Shown one piece after another: positions 1 to 8,301 of a stretch of DNA of 64,000 bases. A model generated the notes under the pieces. It saw only the letters and a list, made by a program, of their open reading frames with translations. It had not been told where the DNA came from and ran no database searches. The position numbers and the translations under genes were made by a program. Numbering within the stretch: the stretch's first letter is position 1; each line of letters begins with the position of its first letter. The stretch covers positions 62,001 to 126,000 of the forward strand of contig CAKVON010000002.1 in assembly GCA_934792625.1 (NCBI GenBank), read 5' to 3'. Source of the stretch: an uncultured Atopobiaceae bacterium (GTDB lineage: Bacteria > Actinomycetota > Coriobacteriia > Coriobacteriales > Atopobiaceae).

Positions 1-189
1 ACCGACGCAACGGGCGAGGTCGCGCCTGGCCCCATCGAGCGCCTGGGCGGCCCTGCGGCCAAGCGTATGGAGCGAGTTGGGGTTGGCCCCCTCTATCTCG
101 CTTTCGCGATACGACTTCTGCTCTTCGAAGGCCTCGGGCCTCACGGGCGCCGAGGCGGCGTAATCGAGGTAGACGAACTTCTGGGTCAT
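1..189 (-). CDS. Cysteine desulfurase, N-terminal part (cut by window edge)
   Basis: Only the first 63 codons are visible and the gene runs off the left edge. They begin MTQKFVYLDYAASAPVRPEA and continue through ANPNSLHTLGRRAAQAL, the N-terminal signature of the NifS/IscS class V aminotransferase family. These PLP enzymes take sulfur from cysteine for Fe-S clusters and tRNA thiolation. The PLP lysine and catalytic cysteine lie outside the window, so the IscS, SufS or NifS subtype cannot be settled. The start lies 4 bases after the rpe stop, so the gene is probably the last visible member of the der-plsY-gpsA-rpe transcript. Confidence 0.85.
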   Translation of the reverse strand, partial: MTQKFVYLDYAASAPVRPEAFEEQKSYRESEIEGANPNSLHTLGRRAAQALDGARRDLARCVG

Positions 190-193
190 GCGC

Positions 194-868
194 CTACGCC
201 CTCTTTGCGAGGGCGGCGTCGGCAACGCGACGCAGCTCGTCGATGTTGGCGGCATGGTCGCCCTTGAAGACGGAGCTGCCCGCGACAAGCACGTTCGCGC
301 CTGCCTCGCAGATCACGGCAGCGGTCTCGGCGTTGATGCCGCCGTCGACCTCGACCAGGGGGTTGACGCCCTTGCGTTCGCACAGGGCGCGAACCTCGCG
401 GACCTTCTCGACACAGGACTCGATGAAGGCCTGGCCGCCGTAGCCGGGGTTGACGGTCATGATCAGGACCATGTCCAGGTCGGCAATGATGGCGTCGAGC
501 GAGCTGACCGAGGTGCCGGGGTTCAGCGCGATGGCAGCCTTGCGGCCGCGCTCGTGGATGTGGGACACGAGGCGGTGCGAGTGGACGGCAGCCTCCTGGT
601 GGAAGCAGACGATGTCGGCGCCGGCGTCGATGAAGGCGTCGACCATGGAGTCCGGGTTGTCAATCATCAGGTGGACGTCGACTGTGAGGTCGGTCGCGGC
701 CTTGACCTGCTTGAGAACGGGAATGCCGAACGAGAGGTTGGGCACGAAGTTGCCGTCCATCACGTCAAAGTGAACGAAGTCGGCGTTGGAGATGGACTCG
801 AGGTCGCGGCCGAGCTCCAGGAAGTTTGCGGACAGGATGGAAGGCGCGATCTTCACGCTTTCGGACAT
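194..868 (-). CDS. rpe: Ribulose-phosphate 3-epimerase
   Basis: The protein of 224 residues interconverts ribulose 5-phosphate and xylulose 5-phosphate in the pentose phosphate pathway. It is a TIM barrel with the family landmarks IAPSILSANF at the start, HFDVMDGNFVPN, VDVHLMIDNP, MTVNPGYGGQAF and VDGGINAETA near the phosphate-binding end. I chose the ATG at 868 (MSESVKIAPS) because AAAGGGGAG stands just upstream; the frame is open a further 33 bases upstream but has no such site. It lies 69 bases after gpsA, with an inverted repeat in the gap, and 4 bases before the cysteine desulfurase. Confidence 0.96.
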   Translation of the reverse strand: MSESVKIAPSILSANFLELGRDLESISNADFVHFDVMDGNFVPNLSFGIPVLKQVKAATDLTVDVHLMIDNPDSMVDAFIDAGADIVCFHQEAAVHSHRLVSHIHERGRKAAIALNPGTSVSSLDAIIADLDMVLIMTVNPGYGGQAFIESCVEKVREVRALCERKGVNPLVEVDGGINAETAAVICEAGANVLVAGSSVFKGDHAANIDELRRVADAALAKRA

Positions 869-921
869 GGTGCTCCCCTTTCGTATGGCTGCGGGCATCA
901 TGCCCGCGAATCGTTTCCTAT

Positions 922-956
922 CGAGAAGAACGGGCCCCTAGCGAGCGTTCTTCTCG
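922..956 (-). repeat. Inverted repeat spanning the gpsA stop codon
   Basis: CGAGAAGAAC at 922-931 and GTTCTTCTCG at 947-956 are perfect 10-base inverted arms separated by 15 bases that hold the gpsA stop. One arm codes for the C-terminus and the other is intergenic. RNA from the minus strand could fold into a hairpin between gpsA and rpe. No U-tract follows, so a simple intrinsic terminator is unlikely. Both arms are copies of the dispersed GAGAAGAAC word. Confidence 0.7.
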
Positions 957-1993
957 GCAACGCTCTTCTCGAAACCGTAGAACTCCTCGCCCGGCGTGCG
1001 GGCCAGAAGGCTTGCCATTACCTCTGCCATCGGTATGCCCTCGTAGAGAAACGCGTGGACGGCGTCAGTGATGGGCACGTCGACGCCCTTGGCGTGGGCG
1101 AGCTCCCACACGCTGTGTGCCGCACGGGCGCCCTCGACGACCATGTGCGTCCTAGCCTCATAGTCCTCGAGCGACTCTCCGCGAACGAGCGCCTCGCCGA
1201 AGGTGCGGTTGCGCGAGTGCTCGGAGGTGCAGGTGGCTATCAGGTCGCCCATCCCGGCAAGGCCCATGCAGGTACGGGGGTTGCCCCCGCATGCGGCCGC
1301 GATTCGACCGATCTCGGCAAGGCCGCGCGTCATGATGACGGCCAGCGTGTTGTCGCCCGCGCCCGACCCAACGGCCACGCCAGCGGCGATGGCAATGACG
1401 TTCTTGACGGCACCACAGACCTCGACGCCCTCGACGTCGTCGGTGACATAGGTTCGGAACTCCGGGCTCAAGACAAGGCCCTGGAACATGCGCGCGATGT
1501 CCATGTCGCGCCCCGCGATGACGGAGGCGCTGACCTTGCCCAGGCAGATCTCCTCCGCGTGGTTGGGGCCCGAGAGCGCGCAGACGCGCATGGGGTTGCC
1601 TAGCTCGTCGGAGACGACCTGGTCCATCGCAAGGCCGGTGTCTGCCTCGATGCCCTTGGTGAGCACGAGGATCGGAAGGTCGGAAGAGACGTAGGGCGCC
1701 ATCTTGTGCGAGGTCGCCCTCAGGTGGGACGACGGAACGACAACGAGGCAGGCCTCGGCATCGCGAAGGCACTCGGCAATGTCAGAGCTGGCGGTGACAT
1801 TTGCCGGAAGGTCATAGCCCCTGAGGTAGCGAGGGTTGCGGCCGCTGTCGCGGATGCCAGAGGCCACCTCCTCCGAGTGTGCCCACAAGACGACCTTGGT
1901 GGCGTGCGGAGCCACCAGGCCCGCGGCGGCGGTGCCCCAAGACCCTGCACCGATGACCGCGACCTTGCCGGCGACGTCGACGCTATCGACCAT
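938..1993 (-). CDS. gpsA: Glycerol-3-phosphate dehydrogenase [NAD(P)+]
   Basis: GpsA reduces dihydroxyacetone phosphate to sn-glycerol 3-phosphate, the backbone for phospholipids. The 351-residue protein opens with the Rossmann motif AVIGAGSWGTA (about residues 12-22), has SGPNHAEE at 141-148, and carries the likely catalytic Lys197 in GAVKNVIAIAAG. Length is close to the family's usual 330-350. The start overlaps the end of plsY by 11 bases. This makes translational coupling of substrate supply (GpsA) and the first acylation (PlsY) likely. The last codons (EKNAR) form one arm of a 10-base inverted repeat that continues past the stop. Confidence 0.97.
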   Translation of the reverse strand: MVDSVDVAGKVAVIGAGSWGTAAAGLVAPHATKVVLWAHSEEVASGIRDSGRNPRYLRGYDLPANVTASSDIAECLRDAEACLVVVPSSHLRATSHKMAPYVSSDLPILVLTKGIEADTGLAMDQVVSDELGNPMRVCALSGPNHAEEICLGKVSASVIAGRDMDIARMFQGLVLSPEFRTYVTDDVEGVEVCGAVKNVIAIAAGVAVGSGAGDNTLAVIMTRGLAEIGRIAAACGGNPRTCMGLAGMGDLIATCTSEHSRNRTFGEALVRGESLEDYEARTHMVVEGARAAHSVWELAHAKGVDVPITDAVHAFLYEGIPMAEVMASLLARTPGEEFYGFEKSVAEKNAR

Positions 1994-2672
1994 TGGCGCT
2001 ACCCTCCCCCTTCTTGTGGAACGAGAAGCGCTTCTCCTCGCCCCTCATGAGCTTTGAGATGTTGGTCCGGTGCGCCCATAGGACGACACAGGCGGTAATG
2101 GCGAGAACGACCGTTGCTGCAGGAGTGGTGCCGCCGAGAAGCACGCTTGCGATCGGCAGCGCTATGGCGGCGGAGCACGATGCCGCGGAGACAATCCTGG
2201 TCGGGGCGACCACGACCACGAATACGGCGAGAAGTGCGAGTGCGACGACGGGCTCGAACGCCAAGGTGGCACCCAGGCCGACGGCAATCCCCTTGCCCCC
2301 ATGGAAGCCCAGGTACGGGCTGAAGACATGGCCTAGGATCGACGCGAGGACGACGCATGCGACACACAGCCCCAAACGGCCGGAAGGCTCGCAAGACGTG
2401 GCGTCACCCGCGGCAATCGTCGAGACGGCGACGGCACGCGCCGCGGTCACGCTGGCCCATCCCTTTCCGGCATCCAGCAGCAGCGTGAGAGCCGCGGCAC
2501 CCTTGCCGACCGAACGGGCGACGTTGGTCGTTCCAATGTTTCCGGAACCGACCCTCCTGACGTCCACATCGGCGCCCCTGCGGGCGACGATCAGACCAAA
2601 GGGAATGCCGCACACAAGGTAGGCGCCAACCATGAGGGCAACCGTGACCAGCAGTTCGTTTGCCTGTAGCAC
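1983..2672 (-). CDS. plsY: Glycerol-3-phosphate acyltransferase PlsY (acyl-phosphate dependent)
   Basis: PlsY is an integral membrane enzyme that transfers an acyl group from acyl-phosphate to glycerol 3-phosphate, making lysophosphatidate. The 229-residue sequence has the conserved loops SGNIGTTNVARSVGK (about residues 42-56), LDAGKGW and FHGGKGIAVGLG, separated by hydrophobic segments. The start is a GTG at 2672 preceded by AAGGAG, 2 bases after the der stop. The C-terminal tail is basic and contains the perfect 14-base palindrome GAGAAGCGCTTCTC (2023-2036, encoding EKRFS). Confidence 0.96.
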   Translation of the reverse strand: MLQANELLVTVALMVGAYLVCGIPFGLIVARRGADVDVRRVGSGNIGTTNVARSVGKGAAALTLLLDAGKGWASVTAARAVAVSTIAAGDATSCEPSGRLGLCVACVVLASILGHVFSPYLGFHGGKGIAVGLGATLAFEPVVALALLAVFVVVVAPTRIVSAASCSAAIALPIASVLLGGTTPAATVVLAITACVVLWAHRTNISKLMRGEEKRFSFHKKGEGSANGR

Positions 2673-2674
2673 GA

Positions 2675-3991
2675 CTACTCCTTCTTTCGGAAGCGCAATC
2701 GAATCGGGGTGCCGGTAAGCGGGAAAGCCTCACGAAGGCGGTTCTCCATAAAGCGCTCGAAGTTGTCGTCGACAAGGTCGGGTGCGTTGCAGAAGAAAGC
2801 GAACGTCGGGGGCTCCACGCTGACCTGAGTCGCGTAGTTGATCTTCAGGCGACGCGACTTGTCCACGATGGTATGACCGGTCTCGCGAATTGCCGAGATG
2901 AGCTGGTTGAGCTTTGCGGTGGTCACGCGAGAGGAGTGCGACTTGGCGCAGGCGGCGGCGAGGGGCAGCACCTTGTCGATGCTGCGGCCCGACTTGGCGG
3001 AGATGCGAAGCGTCGGCGCCCATGCGGCAAACGTCATGCGCTTCTTGAGGGACATGAGGATGTCCTCGCGCTTCTGCTCGTCGGTGACCAGATCCCACTT
3101 GTTGAGGAGGATCGCCAGGGCGCAGCCGCGGTCGATCGCCATGGCGGCAACCTTCTGGTCCTGCTCGGTGACGCCGTCGACGGAGTCGATCACCAGCAAG
3201 CACACGTCGGCCTTGTCCATGGCGCGAAGGCCGCGGACCATGCTGTAATACTCGACGTCCTCGTGGACGACGTTCTTCTTGCGCATACCCGCGGTATCGA
3301 CCAGGCGATAGCGGACACCGGCCTGCTCCACGACGACGTCGATGGCGTCACGCGTGGTACCGGAGACATCGCTCACGATGGAGCGGGTGCGACGGGCAAG
3401 CCTGTTGGTGAGCGACGACTTACCGACGTTGGGTCGGCCGATGATGGCAATGTTCAGCAGGTCGTCGGGGTACTCAGGCTCGTCGTCACCCTCGGGAAGC
3501 ACGGCGATGATCTCGTCGAGGAGGTCGCCCGTGCCATAGCCGTGAATGGCGGACAGCGCCCTGGGGTCACCGATGCCCAGGCTGTAGAAGTCCCAGATCT
3601 CGCCGTCACTGGCGGGGTTATCCAGCTTGTTGACGACGAGGAACACCGGCTTCTTGGTCTTTCGCAGGACGCGGGCAACCTCCTCGTCCTCATCGGTCGC
3701 ACCAACGGTGCCGTCGACGACGAATACGATGGCGTCGGCCTCGTCGCAGGCAGCCAGTGCCTGCTCGCGGATGTGGGACGCAAATGCGTCGTCGGTGCGG
3801 TTGGGCTCGACACCGCCGGTATCGATGACGACGAACTCGCGACCAGACCAATCGGCCTCGTGGTACGAGCGGTCGCGGGTGACGCCGCGCGACTCGTGGA
3901 CGATGGCTTCCCTGTCCTGACAAATGCGGTTGACCAGCGTCGACTTGCCCACGTTGGGACGGCCGACGATGGCGACTATGGGCTTGGGCAT
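2675..3991 (-). CDS. der: Ribosome biogenesis GTPase Der (EngA)
   Basis: Der is an essential GTPase with two tandem G domains that matures the 50S subunit. The 438-residue protein from the ATG at 3991 (AAGGAG upstream) has G1 motifs GRPNVGKST at 10-18 and GRPNVGKSS at 185-193, NKLD at 121-124, a second NKWD near residue 300, and a C-terminal KH-like domain. An in-frame extension upstream to 4222 is open but crosses the divergent ppk2 start and has no family similarity, so I reject it. It heads the der-plsY-gpsA-rpe run. Confidence 0.97.
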   Translation of the reverse strand: MPKPIVAIVGRPNVGKSTLVNRICQDREAIVHESRGVTRDRSYHEADWSGREFVVIDTGGVEPNRTDDAFASHIREQALAACDEADAIVFVVDGTVGATDEDEEVARVLRKTKKPVFLVVNKLDNPASDGEIWDFYSLGIGDPRALSAIHGYGTGDLLDEIIAVLPEGDDEPEYPDDLLNIAIIGRPNVGKSSLTNRLARRTRSIVSDVSGTTRDAIDVVVEQAGVRYRLVDTAGMRKKNVVHEDVEYYSMVRGLRAMDKADVCLLVIDSVDGVTEQDQKVAAMAIDRGCALAILLNKWDLVTDEQKREDILMSLKKRMTFAAWAPTLRISAKSGRSIDKVLPLAAACAKSHSSRVTTAKLNQLISAIRETGHTIVDKSRRLKINYATQVSVEPPTFAFFCNAPDLVDDNFERFMENRLREAFPLTGTPIRLRFRKKE

Positions 3992-4121
3992 GAATCGCTC
4001 CTTGTGGCTTGGTTGCGCAGCCAAGTTTACCAGGTGAGCGATGTTGGCGGCGAGCCGGGGCACAGCCCCCACACATACGCCCAAAGCCACCACACGCATG
4101 AGGCGAGATAAGCAAGTCACC

Positions 4122-4145
4122 GGCGAGAAGAACGCACTTCTCGCC
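4122..4145 (+). promoter_or_regulatory. Inverted repeat overlapping the probable ppk2 promoter
   Basis: GGCGAGAAG (4122-4130) and CTTCTCGCC (4137-4145) are perfect 9-base arms around a 6-base spacer. The element contains one GAGAAGAAC and one reversed GAGAAGTGC word. A plausible -10, TATAGA, lies at 4165-4170. With a 17-base spacer the -35 would fall at 4142-4147, under the right arm, so the element is placed like an operator for ppk2. It also lies 130 bases upstream of der on the other strand. Function is inferred from placement only. Confidence 0.5.
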
Positions 4146-4196
4146 ACGCGGCCCTGTGATTGGGTATAGACATGCAAATCGATGAAGGGAGCGGCC

Positions 4197-5078
4197 ATGC
4201 CCTTGTCGCTCGCAGAATGCACCTACGACGGAACCGTCGGTTTCAGGATTGCCGACCACCCGACGTCCGCCAAGGTCGAAAAGTCCGAACGTGAGAAGTA
4301 CGAGCAGCTCACGGCTGCAAATACCCTCAGGATCGCCGAGCTGCAAGACAGGCTCTATGCCGAGGCGCGCGAGGGTGTCGTGATCTTGATCCAGGCCATG
4401 GACGCCGCCGGCAAGGACTCCGCGATCAAGCACGTGATGAGCGGCATCAACCCGCAAGGCTGCGTCGTCCACAGCTTCAAGCAGCCGACGCCGGAGGAGC
4501 TTGCCCATGACTTCCTGTGGCGCGCGGTCATCAACATGCCGCCCCGCGGAAGCATCGGCGTCTTCAATCGCTCCTACTACGAGGACGTGCTCGTCGTTCG
4601 CGTGCACAACCTCCAGAAGGACTATGCCATGCCAACCCGATGCATTGGCATGCCCCCGAGCGAGTTCTTCGACATGAGATACCGAGAGATTCGCGACTTC
4701 GAGCGTTACCTATGGGAGAGCGGATATCGGCTCGTCAAGATCTTCCTCAACGAGAGCAAGCGCGAGCAGGCAAAGCGCTTTGTGGCGCGCATCGACGACG
4801 AACGCAAGAACTGGAAGTTCTCCGAGTCAGACATGCGCGAGCGCGAGCTTTGGGACGAATGCATGACGGCCTACGAGGATGCCATCGGCGCAACCGCCAC
4901 CAAGAGGGCTCCCTGGCACGTGATTCCCGCCGACCAGAAGTGGTTCGCACGCTACCTGATCTCGGAGGCAATCGTCGGGACTCTCGAGGACGTCGACCCG
5001 CACTATCCCGAGATGCCCGCGGACCAGAAGGCCCGCCTCGCGTCATGCCGTGACATGCTTTGTTCACGGGATGGGTAG
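4197..5078 (+). CDS. ppk2: Polyphosphate kinase 2 family protein
   Basis: PPK2 enzymes move phosphate between polyphosphate and nucleotides, usually making ADP or ATP from AMP or ADP. The 293-residue protein has the PPK2 Walker A form DAAGKDS at 69-75, then FNRSYYEDVLVVRVH (lid and Walker B area) and KRFVARIDDERKNWKFSESD in the C-terminal half. I prefer the ATG at 4197, which has AAGGGAG 6 bases upstream; an in-frame ATG at 4182 lacks one. AMP or ADP preference cannot be told by reading. It is a lone plus-strand gene between der and the nucleoside transporter, converging on the latter with a shared terminator. Confidence 0.93.
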   Translation: MPLSLAECTYDGTVGFRIADHPTSAKVEKSEREKYEQLTAANTLRIAELQDRLYAEAREGVVILIQAMDAAGKDSAIKHVMSGINPQGCVVHSFKQPTPEELAHDFLWRAVINMPPRGSIGVFNRSYYEDVLVVRVHNLQKDYAMPTRCIGMPPSEFFDMRYREIRDFERYLWESGYRLVKIFLNESKREQAKRFVARIDDERKNWKFSESDMRERELWDECMTAYEDAIGATATKRAPWHVIPADQKWFARYLISEAIVGTLEDVDPHYPEMPADQKARLASCRDMLCSRDG

Positions 5079-5107
5079 CCGCTCGCTTACCATCAGCCCG
5101 CAATCTG

Positions 5108-5143
5108 AAGGGCGGCGCGACCCATCGAGGCCACGCCGCCCTT
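5108..5143. terminator. Bidirectional intrinsic terminator between ppk2 and the BMP gene
   Basis: AAGGGCGGCG (5108-5117) pairs perfectly with CGCCGCCCTT (5134-5143) across 16 bases. It lies between two convergent stop codons (5078 and 5172), with short T-runs on both sides. Confidence 0.75.
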
Positions 5144-5162
5144 TGCTTGAGTAAGTGCTGCC

Positions 5163-5171
5163 GAGAAGGAC
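5163..5171 (+). repeat. Dispersed word GAGAAG-GAC, abutting a stop codon
   Basis: This intergenic copy of the GAGAAG-N-R-C word ends immediately next to the BMP gene's stop codon (5172-5174). Confidence 0.6.
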
Positions 5172-6158
5172 TTAAAGGAACTTGCCGTCCTTAATCTGCT
5201 CGACGTACTTGTTGTACTCGTCCTGCTGCTCCTTGGTGACCAGCTTGTCCGAGAAGGTGCCGACGGCGACGCCGCCGTTGGAGAGGTCGCCGTAGATGAC
5301 CTTGTTGCCGTACTCGCCCTTCTCGACATCCTCCATGGCCTGCTTGAGCATGGACTTGTTGTCGGTGACGACGGAGCAGGCGATGAGCTCGTCGGAGGCG
5401 GAGCCAAGGTCGCCGGGCTGGCCGATGTCGAAGCGGTTCTCGGCGGCAGCCAGGGCCTCGCGGGCGCCGGTGTCGACGATCGAGGCGTCGCCGAACATGA
5501 CGTCGACGTCGTTGTTCTTGATCATGGTCGTGGCGAGCTCCTTGCCCTTGGCGGCGTCGGAGAACGAGCCGGCGTAGGCCTTGGCGACCTTGATCTTGGG
5601 GTTGACCTTCTGGGCGGCCTTGGTGTAGTTCTCGAGCTTGTCGAGGGTGGTGTCGAGCTCCATGGCACCAATGAAGCCGATGTTGTTGGTCTTGGACAGG
5701 ATGCCCGCCAGAGCGCCGGCCAGCTGGCCGATCTGCTGGGTGTTGGGCATCAGGGATTCGACGTTGTCGGTCTTGACGGTGTCGTTGAGGAGGACGAACT
5801 TCATGTCTGGGTTGTCGGCGGCAACCTGCTTGACGGCATCGGTGTACTGGTTGCCGGGAGCGAAGATCAGGCTGTAGCCCTCGTCGATGTAGTTCTCCAT
5901 CGTGGTGGCCCAGTCGGACTGCGGGACCGACTCGGAGTAGGCGGTCTCCCAACCAAGCTCCTTGGCGGCGTCGGTCATGGCCTTGTAGCAAGAAGCGCCC
6001 CAGCCACCGTCGTTGATCGGGCCATCGAGGAAGATGGCGACCTTCTTGGCATCGGCGGAGCCGGTGGTGGCGTCGCCGCCCTCAGAACCGCAAGCGGCCA
6101 GGCCGAGGCCGAGGAACGTGGCGCCGGCGGCACCGAGGAACTGCCTTCTGTTGAGCAT
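5172..6158 (-). CDS. BMP-family nucleoside-binding lipoprotein
   Basis: This 328-residue extracellular lipoprotein belongs to the basic membrane protein (BmpA/Med, PnrA) family of purine-nucleoside binders. The signal MLNRRQFLGAAGATFLGLGLAAC has a twin-arginine-like RR at 4-5 and a lipobox cysteine at 23. Family landmarks follow: FLDGPINDGGWGASCYKAM and EGYSLIFAPGNQYTDA. The start at 6158 has AAAGGA upstream. It is the last gene of a four-gene operon with one duplicated ATPase and two permeases, and it follows a 113-base gap holding a hairpin. The ligand is inferred from the family and context. Confidence 0.92.
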   Translation of the reverse strand: MLNRRQFLGAAGATFLGLGLAACGSEGGDATTGSADAKKVAIFLDGPINDGGWGASCYKAMTDAAKELGWETAYSESVPQSDWATTMENYIDEGYSLIFAPGNQYTDAVKQVAADNPDMKFVLLNDTVKTDNVESLMPNTQQIGQLAGALAGILSKTNNIGFIGAMELDTTLDKLENYTKAAQKVNPKIKVAKAYAGSFSDAAKGKELATTMIKNNDVDVMFGDASIVDTGAREALAAAENRFDIGQPGDLGSASDELIACSVVTDNKSMLKQAMEDVEKGEYGNKVIYGDLSNGGVAVGTFSDKLVTKEQQDEYNKYVEQIKDGKFL

Positions 6159-6194
6159 GAAATCTGTCCTTTCGAACGAAACCTGATAACGATC

Positions 6195-6211
6195 CGCGGG
6201 ACCGCCCCGCG
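6195..6211 (-). other. GC-rich hairpin upstream of the BMP gene
   Basis: CGCGGG (6195-6200) pairs with CCCGCG (6206-6211) around 5 bases, in the gap between the last permease gene and the lipoprotein gene. Such intra-operon hairpins often shield the downstream message and allow excess binding protein. That role is an inference here. Confidence 0.35.
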
Positions 6212-6271
6212 AACCGCGAAGAGCGTGTTCGCGATCACCGCCCCGAGTGTAGGCAGTGGCCGCGAGACGCG

Positions 6272-7201
6272 TCACTCGTGATAGTACGGCTGGCCATTGG
6301 CCTTGGGCCCGAGGCGCTTGGACCCAAAGATGACCAGGGCGATGAGGGTAACCAGATAGGGAATCATCTGGAAGAACTGGTAGGGCATTGCGGGAATGCT
6401 GACCTGCAGCACGATCTGAAGAGCATCGCAGAAGCCAAAGAGCAGGCAGGCCGAGAGAACGCCGCCAGAGGTCCAGCGGCCGAATATGACTGCCGAAAGG
6501 GCGATAAAGCCGCGTCCGGCGACGATGCCCTCCGCATAGGTGCTCGTGTAGCAAAGGGTGAGGAAGGCCCCGCCCAAGCCGGCAAGCGCGCCGCAGATGA
6601 CGCAGGCGACGTACTTTGTGGCGATGACATTGATGCCGAGCGTCTCGGCAGCCTTGGGATACTCGCCGACGGCCCTGAAGGACAGTCCACTGCGGAAGCG
6701 GGTGAAGAACAGGGCCGAAAGGGGAACCAGAAGATAGGCGAAGTACGCCAAAGGGGTCTGTTTGAACAGCGCGGGCCCGATTACCGGAATCGCGGAGAGG
6801 CCGGGAATCGCGACGGTTGCCATTTGGGTGCCCTGGACCAGGGTCGACGAGTCGCCGAACGACACCTTATACGCGAAGGTGGCAATGGCAGGCGCAAGGA
6901 TGTTGATCGCCATACCCGTAACGACCTGGTCGACGCACAACGACACCGTGCAGTAGGCGTAGACCATGTTCACGAGGATGCCCGCGGCGATGCCGGCGGC
7001 AAGGCCCGCCCAGGGATTGTGCGTGAAGTAGCCCGCCAAAAAGCCCGAGAGGGCGCCGATGGACATGAGGCCGTCGAGGCCGATGTTGACGAGTCCGGCC
7101 CTTTCGGAGAAGAGCTCGGCAATTGCGACGAGCAACAGGGGGACAGACATGCGGATGGTTGCCGCAAGAATCTCGGGGGCGGCAGCGATAAGGGCTCCCA
7201 T
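6272..7201 (-). CDS. Nucleoside ABC transporter permease (second subunit)
   Basis: The 309-residue protein is a BPD_transp_2 (LivH/RbsC-type) inner-membrane permease with about nine hydrophobic segments. It shows the family stretch ERAGLVNIGLDGLMSIGA near residues 30-47 and AGLGGAFLTLCYTSTYAEGI in the second half. Its ATG overlaps the stop of the preceding permease by one base (TAATG), so the two are coupled and should form a heterodimeric channel. The operon layout matches YufQ/NupQ-type guanosine uptake systems. Exact substrate is not readable. Confidence 0.93.
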   Translation of the reverse strand: MGALIAAAPEILAATIRMSVPLLLVAIAELFSERAGLVNIGLDGLMSIGALSGFLAGYFTHNPWAGLAAGIAAGILVNMVYAYCTVSLCVDQVVTGMAINILAPAIATFAYKVSFGDSSTLVQGTQMATVAIPGLSAIPVIGPALFKQTPLAYFAYLLVPLSALFFTRFRSGLSFRAVGEYPKAAETLGINVIATKYVACVICGALAGLGGAFLTLCYTSTYAEGIVAGRGFIALSAVIFGRWTSGGVLSACLLFGFCDALQIVLQVSIPAMPYQFFQMIPYLVTLIALVIFGSKRLGPKANGQPYYHE

Positions 7202-8289
7202 TACGCAATCACCTCTGCATTCTTGGCGGCCTGCGCCCTGCGGCGGGCCAGGTACTGCTTGATCTTGGGGAGCTTGAGCACGGCAAGACCGGAAACCGAG
7301 AAGATGATGATCAAGGCTCGGATGATCTCCACGATTGCGGTAGGAACCATAATGCCGACCTGCATCGAGGAGGCTCCCGTGGTGAGTGCGCCGAAGAAGA
7401 TGGCGACAACGAGAGAACCGATCGGGCTCAGCTGGGCAATGAGCGCAATGGCGACGCCGTCAAAACCAAAGCCGGCGCCAAAACCGCTCATGAGGCGATA
7501 CTGCTTGCCAAGAAGCTCGGTGGCACCACCCATACCCGCGATGGCACCGGAGATAATGAACGACAGCATGATGAGGCGTTTGACGGGAAAGCCGTTGACT
7601 TTCGCGGCGGTCGAGTTCATGCCAGTCGCACGAATCTTGAAGCCAAACGAGGTGCGGTTGATGACGTAGGCGATGACGACGGCAAGCACGATGGCGAGAA
7701 TGACGCCGACGTGGAAGCGCAGCCCACCGACCTTCGGCAACATGAGCGAAGTGTCGACGGAGGGCGTCTGGGGCGTGCCCCCCTCACGGAAGGGACCCGT
7801 GTAGATGTAGCCCATAAAGAGGGTCGCGACGTAGTTGAGCATGATCGAGGTGATCATCTCGTTGAGGCCGCGGCCGACCTTCATGACGCCGGGGATGGCT
7901 CCCCAAATGGCACCCGCGGAAGCGCCGACGAGAATGGCGAACGCGATGCCAAGCGGGCCGGTGACGCCCGTCACGATGCAGAAGATCATCGCGCAGGTGC
8001 CGCCCATGATGAACTGGCCCTCTCCACCGAGGTTGAACACACCGCACTTATAGGCGAACGACGCTGCCAAAGCGGTAAAGATCAGCGGGCATGCCGAGAC
8101 GAGCGAGGCGGCAATCTTGCGCGGGCTACCAAAGGCTCCCGAGAAGAGCAGCTGGTAGGCCCTGACGGGGCTCTTGCCGAGGCAAGCGATGACTATGCCG
8201 CCGACGATAAGTGCGCAAAGCACTGACGCAAGCGGCACGAGAATGGTGAACGCGCGGCCGGAACGTGCGGCCTTGCTGGAGTCTGCCAC
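7201..8289 (-). CDS. Nucleoside ABC transporter permease (first subunit)
   Basis: This 362-residue permease is the YufP/NupP-like partner. It has a hydrophobic N-terminal helix after a short basic tail, KCGVFNLGGEGQFIMGG around residues 84-100, and GFDGVAIALIAQLSPIGS in the C-terminal half, all typical of nucleoside permeases. It follows the ATPase gene by 12 bases and overlaps the next permease by one base. Confidence 0.93.
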   Translation of the reverse strand: MADSSKAARSGRAFTILVPLASVLCALIVGGIVIACLGKSPVRAYQLLFSGAFGSPRKIAASLVSACPLIFTALAASFAYKCGVFNLGGEGQFIMGGTCAMIFCIVTGVTGPLGIAFAILVGASAGAIWGAIPGVMKVGRGLNEMITSIMLNYVATLFMGYIYTGPFREGGTPQTPSVDTSLMLPKVGGLRFHVGVILAIVLAVVIAYVINRTSFGFKIRATGMNSTAAKVNGFPVKRLIMLSFIISGAIAGMGGATELLGKQYRLMSGFGAGFGFDGVAIALIAQLSPIGSLVVAIFFGALTTGASSMQVGIMVPTAIVEIIRALIIIFSVSGLAVLKLPKIKQYLARRRAQAAKNAEVIA

Positions 8290-8301
8290 TGGTCCTCCCT
8301 C

